From Calothrix brevissima NIES-22 (GTDB taxonomy: Bacteria; Cyanobacteriota; Cyanobacteriia; Cyanobacteriales; Nostocaceae): 64,000 nt of DNA. The notes under the pieces were generated by a model that ran no database searches, had not been told where the DNA came from, and saw only the letters and a program-made list of their open reading frames with translations. Numbering within the stretch: position 1 is the first letter of the stretch; each line of letters begins with the position of its first letter. The stretch lies in NCBI RefSeq assembly GCF_002367995.1, contig NZ_AP018207.1, forward strand, positions 7,550,199 to 7,614,198. The letters run 5' to 3'. Both the position numbers and the translations under genes were made by a program. Below are positions 56,291 to 64,000 of this stretch, piece by piece.

Positions 56291-59005
56291 ATGAAATACT
56301 GGATTGGGAAATTATTCATCTGTGTCTGGTTAATTTATAGCTGGTTAATAGGAACTAATTCCGCAGTCGCCAACCAACTTGCAAATATTGATATGTCCCA
56401 ACTGTCTACATATCCGGTATGGGACAATATGTTTATTGACAATAGAAAGGAAGATTTGCGGCTATTTCGGGAGATAGTTAGAGTAACTGAGAAATTACCG
56501 GGACTGTTTACCCTTTATCGTCATCATGAAGATGGTAGTATTTATTTAGAATTGACACCAGAACAACTGAATAAAAATTACTTAGCGACAGTAACATTAG
56601 AATCTGGATTAGGGGAAAGTGGAATTTATAGCGGATTACCCCTGTCCGATTTTCTGTTTTATTTTCGGCGCGTCAATAATAATTTGCACTTTGTCATCCG
56701 CAATGTAAAATTCCGCACAGATCCAGGCGAACCAGAACAGCGATCGCTTGCTCGTTCTTTTAGCGATTCAGTTCTCTATGCTATAGAAATAGATACTATC
56801 GATCCCCATAGTAAAAATATCTTGATTCGGCTGGATCGTTTACTGATGCAGGATTTACCCGGTTTAACACCCCTATTAAAATACTCTCTACAAGCAGATT
56901 ATCGCTTAGAACTGAATAAGTCTTATTTTGATGATGTTAAAAGCTTCCCCGAAAATCTGGAGATTGATTCTATTTACGGGTTTTCCTCATATGAAGGGTC
57001 AAATTTAGTTACCTTACCTGATAGTCGGGCACTTTCGTTAAAAGTCCACTATAGCTTTTCTCAACTACAAGAACATAACGGTTATATCCCCAGAATTGCT
57101 GATGACAGAGTGGGATATTTTATTACAGCATTCCAAGATTTTTCGAGCGATCGCCATTCAGAACCATTTGTACGTTACATCAATCGTTGGCATCTAGAAC
57201 CAACCGATCCAACTGCACCTTTATCGCCACCCAAACAGCCGATTGTATTTTGGATTGAAAATGCCGTACCATTAGAATACCGCAACGCCATTCGTGAAGG
57301 CGTGCTGATGTGGAATAAAGCCTTTGCTAAAGCGGGATTTAGCAATGCGATTGAAGTGCAACAAATGCCAGATGATGCTGATTGGCACCCCGCAGATGTG
57401 CGTTACAATACTATTCGCTGGTTCAATTCCCTCGATGCAGGTTTCGCCAAAGGGCCAATGCGCGTTAACCCCTTCACCGGGGAAATATTAGATGCAGATA
57501 TTATTGTTGATGCAGGTATGGTACGTTCCATTCAACAAGAATATCTCACCTTGATGGATGGAAATGCTAGTCAAAACCCATGTGGAGATATGGGGGAGAA
57601 GGCAGGAGGCAGAAGGCAGGAGGCAGAAGGGAAGAATTCTCTAGTTCTAGCATCTGCCTTAAATGTTCTGCCTTCTTCCGAAATCTGCTATGGCAAAGAT
57701 TCTCTAGATCAAGCCGCTATGGGGGCGTTAGCGTTATCGCTGTTGCAGAATAATACGCCCAATAGCGAAGCGATGAGAGAATATGTACATCAATACTTAC
57801 GTTCTGTGATTGCCCATGAAGTTGGACATACTCTGGGTTTACGCCATAATTTTCATGGCAGCACCATGTTAGCGCCCCAGGAATTAAATAACACAGAAAT
57901 TACCCACACCAAGGGTTTAGTCGGTTCGGTGATGGATTATTTACCCGTCAACATCGCCCCCCAAGGAGAACAGCAAGGAGATTATTTTCCTGGGGTTATA
58001 GGGCCTTATGATGAATGGGCTATAGAATATGGTTATAAAAGAAGCCCCCAACCAGAAGCAGAAAAAAGCTTTTTAGAACAGATAGCTTTAGCATCGCCCC
58101 AGCCAGAATTATCTTACGCCACGGATGAAGATATTTGGGATATCAACCCCCTAGCAAATCTCTGGGATATGAGCAGCGATGTATTAATGTATTCTCAATG
58201 GCAAATGGATAATGCCCGCTTAATGTGGGAACGTTTGGATCGGCGTTATCTCCCTAAAGGAGAAAGCTATAGCAATTTGCGCGTTTTATTTAATCGAGTT
58301 CTCAGATATTATTTTCGCAATGCTACTTTAGTGTCTCAATATATTGGCGGACAATCCTTCCGGCGCGTTCATGCTGGGGATGATACATCTTGGGCTTTTG
58401 TTCCAGTTTCCCTAGAAAAACAGCGTCAAGCATTGACAAAATTACAAAATTATGTATTTGCAGCCGATGCTTTGAAGTTTTCACCCCAATTATTAAATCA
58501 GCTAGCACCGTCACGTTGGCAACATTGGGGTAATCCCATCCCTAACGATCGCTTAGATTATCCCCTACACGATCGCATTTTTCGCTTTCAAAGTCGAATA
58601 TTGCGATCGCTTCTCAATAGCGATCGCTTGAATCGCCTACAAGATATAGAATTAAAAACACCACCAGGAGAAGCTTTAACCATCCCCGAACTGTTTGATA
58701 CCTTACAAAAAGGTATTTGGACAGAAATTTTCACACCAGACAAACCACAGCCAATTTCCAGTATTCGCCGTTCTTTACAACGAGAACACCTAAATATTTT
58801 GCTGGAAATGATGTTACAACATACTCACGCCACTGAAGATGGTAGAACATTGGCTTGGTATGAATTGCGTCAACTGCAAACAGCCATTGACAAGCAGCTA
58901 CAACAAAGGAGTGAAAACCTGGATATTTCCACAGTAGCGCACTTGGAACTTTCACGCGATCGCATTACTAAAGCCTTCAATGCTCAATTGCTGTCTCAGT
59001 TGTAA
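56291..59005 (+). CDS. Zinc-dependent metalloprotease, metzincin-like, exported, 904 aa
   Basis: The signal peptide (about 8-28, ending NSAVANQ) is followed by a long beta-rich N-region and a metzincin catalytic site HEVGHTLGLRH (His509, Glu510, His513, His519), with the Met-turn SVMDYLP about 40 residues later. The architecture is that of the large zinc-dependent metalloproteases carrying DUF5117/DUF4953-type domains, found in the envelopes of many bacteria; the substrates are unknown. Between residues about 434 and 463 an inserted segment (EKAGGRRQEAEGK ...) is coded by a GGCAGAAGGCAGGAG tandem repeat. The last 54 bases overlap the convergent radical SAM gene. Confidence 0.85.
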   Translation: MKYWIGKLFICVWLIYSWLIGTNSAVANQLANIDMSQLSTYPVWDNMFIDNRKEDLRLFREIVRVTEKLPGLFTLYRHHEDGSIYLELTPEQLNKNYLATVTLESGLGESGIYSGLPLSDFLFYFRRVNNNLHFVIRNVKFRTDPGEPEQRSLARSFSDSVLYAIEIDTIDPHSKNILIRLDRLLMQDLPGLTPLLKYSLQADYRLELNKSYFDDVKSFPENLEIDSIYGFSSYEGSNLVTLPDSRALSLKVHYSFSQLQEHNGYIPRIADDRVGYFITAFQDFSSDRHSEPFVRYINRWHLEPTDPTAPLSPPKQPIVFWIENAVPLEYRNAIREGVLMWNKAFAKAGFSNAIEVQQMPDDADWHPADVRYNTIRWFNSLDAGFAKGPMRVNPFTGEILDADIIVDAGMVRSIQQEYLTLMDGNASQNPCGDMGEKAGGRRQEAEGKNSLVLASALNVLPSSEICYGKDSLDQAAMGALALSLLQNNTPNSEAMREYVHQYLRSVIAHEVGHTLGLRHNFHGSTMLAPQELNNTEITHTKGLVGSVMDYLPVNIAPQGEQQGDYFPGVIGPYDEWAIEYGYKRSPQPEAEKSFLEQIALASPQPELSYATDEDIWDINPLANLWDMSSDVLMYSQWQMDNARLMWERLDRRYLPKGESYSNLRVLFNRVLRYYFRNATLVSQYIGGQSFRRVHAGDDTSWAFVPVSLEKQRQALTKLQNYVFAADALKFSPQLLNQLAPSRWQHWGNPIPNDRLDYPLHDRIFRFQSRILRSLLNSDRLNRLQDIELKTPPGEALTIPELFDTLQKGIWTEIFTPDKPQPISSIRRSLQREHLNILLEMMLQHTHATEDGRTLAWYELRQLQTAIDKQLQQRSENLDISTVAHLELSRDRITKAFNAQLLSQL
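57594..57680. repeat. GGCAGGA/GGCAGAA repeat inserted in the metalloprotease gene
   Basis: GGCAGGAGGCAGAAGGCAGG and related units (57597-57634) are followed after about 35 bases by TTCTGCCTTCTTCC, a reversed copy, so the insert has inverted ends. It stays in frame. Confidence 0.75.
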
Positions 59006-60691
59006 GCTTGACGGATGAACAACAGCAGATGGTATGTTAGCAAATTTTTCTAAGGGTGCGATCGCATATCTTCCCCGTTCATCTTGACTGACTAAACCTA
59101 AGCCTTGCAAATTTTTATCCATAAATAGCTTTGTGGCTTTACCACCACGATCAATCTTACGATTAATCAACTTCATGGCGTAGCAAATAGTATCGTAAAC
59201 TCGCTGGGGATTCATCACCGTTGTAATCGGTTGATATTCACTCACTGATTCGCACAATCGATAAACACCATGTGTTTGAGATTGGGAATAGCCATAATGA
59301 TTCACAGCGCGGGGTAAGAAATATCCAGCAGTAATAGGCTGATTTCCTGAAGGACGTACACAAGAGTAGCTACAATCGCCAATTGTATCAGCTGCAATAC
59401 TCCCAGGCATAAATCGCAGAACATTAAAATTTAAATAATCTGGATTGCAAGTTTCAATGCCAAATTGAATTGCTGCTATATCATCATCAAAAGTGGTTGG
59501 TTCATAACCGATAATTTCTGTCTTGGCGGCGTTGAGTTTAGCCTTGGGTAAGCCTAATATTAAAAAATAACTGCTAGGTAATCCGGCTTGATTCATATCC
59601 TGAAAAACTCTAGCAATTTTAGCCGGATAATCAAAAGCTTGTTTAATTTGGCTGAGAACCGAACCATTAAATTTATGATTTGCTAATGATACCTCTGGTA
59701 AAGTATGCTCAACACCAAAAAACATATACACACAATTATGTTCTACTAAATAACGCATCTGTTCATAGTTAATTTTATCGATGCGCGTATTAGAACCCCA
59801 AATAAATCCTTCTTCTTTTAAAATTTCTGCTTCTCGTTTGGCTACTTTATCGTGAACTGTAAAAGTATCCACATCTAAATAAACAGCTTCATAACCACGC
59901 TGTTTTAATTGCTGTAATTGCTGCCGCAAAGATGCTTCACTTAATCTAGTAATATAATTACTCTCGTTACTTTTATTACAAAAACCACATCCCCAAGGAC
60001 ACCCGCGTTGGGTAAAAAGTTGGGCTGTTTTTAATTGCTTGCCATCAGCAGCTTTAAAAATATCCATATCATGTACTTGTGGTACATGAATTAAATTCCA
60101 ATTTTGGTCAATATCATCAAAATTATGAACTCTGGGGGCAATGGTACGATGAAATATGGCATTTTTCCGCTCGTTAGAAGTCACACGATAAAATTCACCA
60201 TCTTTAGTCATAAAACATAAGCCTGGTAAAGATTTCATCTCTTCATAAAAAGTACCTCTAGCTACTGCGCAAGCAATTTCTACAATTGATTCTTCCCCTT
60301 CACCATCACAAAATGCTGTAATCCAAGGTGTGATTTGAGCAATATCTACAACGCTTTTAGTAGCATAGCCACCAACTAAAATTGGTACATTCTCTCTACC
60401 ATATTTTTGCAGTTCTACAAAAACCTTGTGACTATGGATATCAATTTCTGCCCATTGGGTTGTCAGACAACCTGCAAAAATAATTAAATCAGCGTCTCTG
60501 ACTTCTATTAAAACATCATCAATACTCAAGTCAGGACGTTCTAAATCTAGCTGTAAAACTTGACTAAATCCGGCATTAACTAAACTAGAAGCCAAAACAG
60601 GTAAGGCTTTGTTGGCACCATTGAAGCTTCTATGTTTGATAAATTCACCAATTAAGATAATTTTCAGAGACTGATAAGTTTTAGATAACAC
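58952..60691 (-). CDS. B12-binding-domain-type radical SAM protein, 579 aa
   Basis: The N-terminal domain (about 10-145) has the Rossmann-like layout of B12-binding radical SAM enzymes (LIIFAGCLTTQWAEI, VPILVGGYATKSV), and the radical SAM core has the cluster motif CPWGCGFC (Cys231, Cys235, Cys238), then the TIM-barrel strands VYLDVDTFTV and MFFGVEHTLPEV. The DxHxxG cobalamin motif is not seen, so B12 binding is uncertain. Length fits this group. The reaction is unknown: such enzymes methylate, rearrange or cyclise substrates. Its 3' end overlaps the convergent metalloprotease gene by 54 bases. Confidence 0.85.
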   Translation of the reverse strand: MLSKTYQSLKIILIGEFIKHRSFNGANKALPVLASSLVNAGFSQVLQLDLERPDLSIDDVLIEVRDADLIIFAGCLTTQWAEIDIHSHKVFVELQKYGRENVPILVGGYATKSVVDIAQITPWITAFCDGEGEESIVEIACAVARGTFYEEMKSLPGLCFMTKDGEFYRVTSNERKNAIFHRTIAPRVHNFDDIDQNWNLIHVPQVHDMDIFKAADGKQLKTAQLFTQRGCPWGCGFCNKSNESNYITRLSEASLRQQLQQLKQRGYEAVYLDVDTFTVHDKVAKREAEILKEEGFIWGSNTRIDKINYEQMRYLVEHNCVYMFFGVEHTLPEVSLANHKFNGSVLSQIKQAFDYPAKIARVFQDMNQAGLPSSYFLILGLPKAKLNAAKTEIIGYEPTTFDDDIAAIQFGIETCNPDYLNFNVLRFMPGSIAADTIGDCSYSCVRPSGNQPITAGYFLPRAVNHYGYSQSQTHGVYRLCESVSEYQPITTVMNPQRVYDTICYAMKLINRKIDRGGKATKLFMDKNLQGLGLVSQDERGRYAIAPLEKFANIPSAVVHPSSLQLRQQLSIEGFSNAIA

Positions 60692-60942
60692 TATTAATAC
60701 CTATTGATAGAATAAAAATACTGTTTATTAATATTTATAGTTGGTGTAATTCAAATTTCCCTAATTTAGCAATCCATCAATATTTTTGATAAAATTATCA
60801 ATTCATCGCTAGATTTTGGTAATTTAGTAGAACATATAAAAATCACTCTATAAATAAATAAACAAAATATCCTTAAAAGGATGGAGAAACAATTTCATCA
60901 TCCTTTTACTTTTGGTAAATCGACTGCGGGAAAGCTCAAAAT
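60692..60942. other. AT-rich spacer between the radical SAM and WD40 genes
   Basis: No gene and no repeat. Upstream region of the radical SAM gene. Near 60878-60906, AAAGGATGGAGAAA ... CATCCTTT forms a hairpin that could end the WD40 transcript. Confidence 0.4.
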
Positions 60943-63063
60943 TTAATCAACAGCACCCAACATCTTTAAAGAAGCTCTTTCAGCGTCGGTTAAGCCTGTA
61001 GTGCTGCTAATATCCATGCGTTCGTATAGGCGATCGGATGTAAGCGATCGCCACCGACTACAAGTTTCCATATCCCACAATTGAATCTTTTCGTCGTCGC
61101 TACCACTAGCCAGTAACTTACCATCGGGACTAAAAGCTAGAGAACGAATCGCCTCTGTATGTCCCAATTTCAGTATTTCTACACACTCACCTGTATGCAC
61201 GTGCCATAACATCACAGTGGTATCTGCACCTGCACTAGCTAAAATTTGCCCATTAGGGCTAAATGCCACTGAGTATACAGGTTTATTATGTTCTGTCAAG
61301 GTGTGAATACATCTACCCGCGTGTAAATTCCATAACTTCACAGTTTGATCTTCGCTACCACTGGCTAAAAGTTGCCCATCGGGACTGAATGCTACCGACC
61401 AAATCATATCTTGATGGTCGGTGAAGGTTTGCATACATTTCTCGCTAGCAATATCCCAAAGTTTAATTTGGCTGTCAGCGCTACCACTGGCTAAGGTATG
61501 GCCATCAGGATGAAAAGCCACAGTCCACACCCAATGGCCATGACCTTTAATTTTTTTGAGACAATTCCCGCTAGCAATGTCCCAAATCCGAATGCTGCGG
61601 TCTTCGCTACTGCTGACAAGGGTTTTACCATCAGGACTAAAAGCTACAGTCCACACCCAATTACTATGTCCGGGGAGGGTTTTTATACACTTGCTATGGC
61701 GAATATCTGTGATATCCCAGAGTTTGATACTATTGTCAGCACTACCGCTTGCGAGTATTTTTCCATTGGGATGAAAGGCTACAGAACGAATTCTTCCTTG
61801 ATGTTCGCGGAGATTGTGATATTCGTTTGTTTGTAAGTTCCACAAATTAATGCTGTAGTCATCCTGACCGCTAGCGAGGATTTGTCCGTTAGGACTGAAT
61901 GCTACCGAATAAACATCACGGGTATAGCCTTGCAATACATTGAGACAATCCCCTGTATTCACATCCCAGAGTCTAGCTGTTTGGTCATCACTGCAACTGA
62001 TGAGGGTACGACCATCAGGACTAAAGGCGATCGCCCAGATTTGACTGTAATGACCTCGTAAGGTTTGTAAACATTCACTGCGTGCAATATCCCAGATTTT
62101 AATTGTTCTATCTTCACCAGAACTAGCTAAAATTTTTCCATCAGGACAAAATCGCACAGAATAAATTTTTTTCTTATGTCCTTCCAAGATTTGCTGACAT
62201 TTACCTGTATTCACATCCCACAGTCTGACAGTCAAGTCTCTACTACTACTGGCGATTGTTCGCCCATCAGGACTGAAGGCTACAGAATAAACATCACTGG
62301 TATGATCGCTTAATGTTTTCAGACATTTACCCGTGTTGATATCCCACAGTTTAATTGTGCAATCGGCACTACCACTAGCAAGTAAAGGACTATTGTTATG
62401 AGTGGGAGATGGTTGAAAGTTGATAGACCACACCCAACCATCATGATCGCGGAATGTTTGCTGACAAATTCCTGTCGCAATATCCCAAATTTTAATAGTT
62501 TGGTCTTCACTAGCACTAACTAACAAAGAACCATCTTGACTGAAAGCTATTGAATAAACTTTATTGGTATGTCCTTCTAGAGTTTTGAGACATTCACCTG
62601 TTTCTACATCCCACAGATGGATTTTTTTGTCAGCACTACCACTAGCTAGAAATTTACTGTCTGGACTAAAAGCGAAAGTCCATACCCAGCCAGTATGACC
62701 TCGATAAATACGAATTTGCATGTTATCGGTAGTGCGCCACAGCCTAATTTCACCGGTCATTAAACCGGTAGCAAACAATTTCCCATCAGGGCTAAATCTC
62801 ACAGAAACAATACTAGACATTGTTTCTGTAAATACTGAACCAGTTAAATCAGCACGAGCAAAGCTGGTATTTTGTAAGTTGACATCTTTAAGATAAGCTT
62901 GCCAGATAGTTAAACCAGAAAAATCGCGCCCACTTAAATCAATTGGAGAATCTGGCTGAGATTTATCTATTTGCAGTTGTCGCAGGAGATTAATCAAGTT
63001 ACCAGCTGCATAACCTGGTTTTGGCGGCGATTCCTGCTGTAAATTTCGCAGCATTCGCCGCAA
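60943..63063 (-). CDS. C-terminal part of an NB-ARC/WD40 protein: pentapeptide region and 14 WD40 repeats
   Basis: After a short helical region there is a stretch of pentapeptide-like repeats (IDLSGRDFSGLTIWQAYLKD, then NTSFARADLTGSVF) and 14 WD40 repeats of about 42 residues, each with GH...VAFSPDG..LASGS.D..IKLWD, enough for two seven-bladed propellers. In complete proteins of this type an NB-ARC ATPase module precedes these parts. The ATG at 63063 is an internal Met (YLRRMLRNLQQ). The true protein begins beyond the window and is separated from this frame by a shift in a run of ten A (T on the plus strand) at 63205-63214. Adding one A joins the two frames without a stop. Confidence 0.9.
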   Translation of the reverse strand: MRRMLRNLQQESPPKPGYAAGNLINLLRQLQIDKSQPDSPIDLSGRDFSGLTIWQAYLKDVNLQNTSFARADLTGSVFTETMSSIVSVRFSPDGKLFATGLMTGEIRLWRTTDNMQIRIYRGHTGWVWTFAFSPDSKFLASGSADKKIHLWDVETGECLKTLEGHTNKVYSIAFSQDGSLLVSASEDQTIKIWDIATGICQQTFRDHDGWVWSINFQPSPTHNNSPLLASGSADCTIKLWDINTGKCLKTLSDHTSDVYSVAFSPDGRTIASSSRDLTVRLWDVNTGKCQQILEGHKKKIYSVRFCPDGKILASSGEDRTIKIWDIARSECLQTLRGHYSQIWAIAFSPDGRTLISCSDDQTARLWDVNTGDCLNVLQGYTRDVYSVAFSPNGQILASGQDDYSINLWNLQTNEYHNLREHQGRIRSVAFHPNGKILASGSADNSIKLWDITDIRHSKCIKTLPGHSNWVWTVAFSPDGKTLVSSSEDRSIRIWDIASGNCLKKIKGHGHWVWTVAFHPDGHTLASGSADSQIKLWDIASEKCMQTFTDHQDMIWSVAFSPDGQLLASGSEDQTVKLWNLHAGRCIHTLTEHNKPVYSVAFSPNGQILASAGADTTVMLWHVHTGECVEILKLGHTEAIRSLAFSPDGKLLASGSDDEKIQLWDMETCSRWRSLTSDRLYERMDISSTTGLTDAERASLKMLGAVD

Positions 63064-63176
63064 ATATGACTCTAATTCTGGTTTTGTGCCAAAAGCTTTG
63101 AGTAGCTGTTGTTTAACTGGTTCTAATATCAGCCGTTCTTGTGTTTGGCGGATATGATCGAGCGATCGCGCTTGAA

Positions 63177-64000
63177 TTAAAGGGTGGTGATTAACAAACT
63201 CCGGTTTTTTTTTTCGCTAATCTCATGAGTTACCTGTTCGATATAGCGTTTACTCACATATTCCATCACCACAGACGGTTGACGGAATCTGCTCGCATTT
63301 GCTTCTTTTTCAATTAGCGATCGCCTTAACAAGGACTCCACAACTTCTAATATTTTTGATTCTGCTTCTGTGGTGCGTAATTCATCTTTCATCTGTGTCA
63401 GCGAAATATATTCTCGATGAATTGCTAACCGATACATTACTTGTTTTTCTAAGTCTGACAAGCGGTTAAATTGGGTATCTAGTAAGGTGCGAATATCTCC
63501 GTAAACAATACTGGCTGCTTCAATTTCTGTTAAAAATTCTGTAATGTTATTGCTAAATAAGTCATAAACTGTTGTGCCAACTATCTTTAAAGCTAAAGGA
63601 TTTCCCGAATATTTATCAACTAATTTTTGCAATTGCTCGTTAGTACATTCGCAGCCTTTATCTAGTAAAATTCCTCTAGCTGCTGCTAAATCCAGGCTAG
63701 ATAATTGTAAAACTTTCACTGGTAACTTTTTCCCTTCTAGTGCAGCTACTTCTTTGGGTTTCTCCCGACTAGTTAATAGCAAGCAACTTTGATGATAAGC
63801 TTCCGCTACCTTGGTGAAAAAATAACCATATTTTTCATGTTCGGGTTCATATTCCCCAGCTAATTCTTGAGGTTTACCCTCACTACTGCGCAGCAATGAT
63901 TCGACATTATCTAAAATCAACAAGCATCGATGTTTTCTTAAAATCTCAATCAGTAACAGTATTTTGTCATTTTCACTAACTTTTAAGTCATCCTCTGACT
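63177..64000 (-). pseudogene. NB-ARC module of the same protein, frameshifted at its 3' end and cut by the window edge
   Basis: The frame is open to the right edge. Visible parts are the Walker-B-like strand CLLILDNVES, a sensor region SCLLLTSREKP, the NB-ARC GLPL-like block SGNPLALKIVGTTVYDL and a winged-helix region FNRLSDLEKQVMYRLAIHRE. The P-loop lies outside the window. After GEKK-type sequence (EISEKK) the frame runs to a stop at 63177, while the expected continuation (PEFVNHHPLIQARSLDHIRQ) is in the next frame. The shift sits in the ten-base A run. It may be a real mutation, a slippage site or a sequencing error. Confidence 0.75.
63205..63214 (-). other. Ten-base A run at the frameshift
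   Basis: TTTTTTTTTT on the plus strand is A10 in the coding direction, directly after GCG. With 11 A the NB-ARC and WD40 frames would be one; with 9 or 10 they stop within a few codons to about a dozen codons. Confidence 0.85.

Overview
The window is chromosomal DNA of a filamentous, probably heterocystous (Nostocales-type) cyanobacterium. The evidence is the very frequent HIP1 octamer GCGATCGC, the split RNA polymerase genes rpoB-rpoC1-rpoC2 with an unusually long RpoC2, a carotenoid desaturase of the CrtD type, the two-domain cyanobacterial ThiE, Nostoc-like phytochelatin-synthase and NB-ARC/WD40 proteins, and many 7-bp tandem repeats (TTGGGCA, TTAGTCA, GTCAACT and others) between genes. 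I do not name a species.

Layout. 1-1.1 kb: the start of a membrane-anchored protein cut by the window edge, then a GIY-YIG-like protein. 1.4-16.3 kb: a cellulose island. On the minus strand an OprB-like porin, a TPR protein (N-terminal half of BcsC), a GH8 glucanase lipoprotein (BcsZ), BcsB and the PilZ-containing synthase BcsA run in one direction. Beside them lie a lipoprotein and a coiled-coil membrane protein of unknown function and a secreted GH5-CBM2 cellulase. 16.4-27.8 kb: rpsT-tatD-rpoB-rpoC1-rpoC2, all on the minus strand. 28.1-36.4 kb: hisD, a universal stress protein preceded by a structured sequence like the right end of an IS605/TnpB element, an SRPBCC protein, hslO, a large membrane-anchored repeat protein, a 15-unit 9-bp tandem array and crtD. 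37-42.3 kb: a small protein, then gamma-glutamyltransferase, a phytochelatin-synthase-like peptidase, an exported glutathione-S-transferase-like protein, and a zinc-ribbon Ser/Thr kinase. 42.4-47.5 kb: sulfate uptake (NIL protein, CysW, CysT, SbpA, and a second divergently transcribed sulfate-binding protein). 47.8-50.6 kb: thiE, thiS and a GT4 glycosyltransferase. 51.6-60.7 kb: a DUF1517 protein, an OvoA-like EgtB with EgtD (ergothioneine), a large metzincin-like metalloprotease, and a radical SAM protein that overlaps it tail to tail. 60.9-64 kb: an NB-ARC/pentapeptide/14x WD40 protein broken by a frameshift in a run of ten A and cut by the window edge.

How the genes fit together. The cellulose genes supply a synthase regulated by c-di-GMP, a periplasmic scaffold, an outer-membrane pore and two trimming glucanases. 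The 37-59 kb region is rich in sulfur and thiol functions: sulfate import, thiamine sulfur carrier, glutathione and gamma-glutamyl processing, and ergothioneine. The most unusual items are the split BcsC with an OprB-like barrel, the tnpB-less omega-RNA-like element in front of usp, the thiol cluster with exported enzymes, short tandem repeats inserted in frame in two enzymes, a three-layer nested repeat at 55.7 kb, and the frameshifted NB-ARC/WD40 gene.
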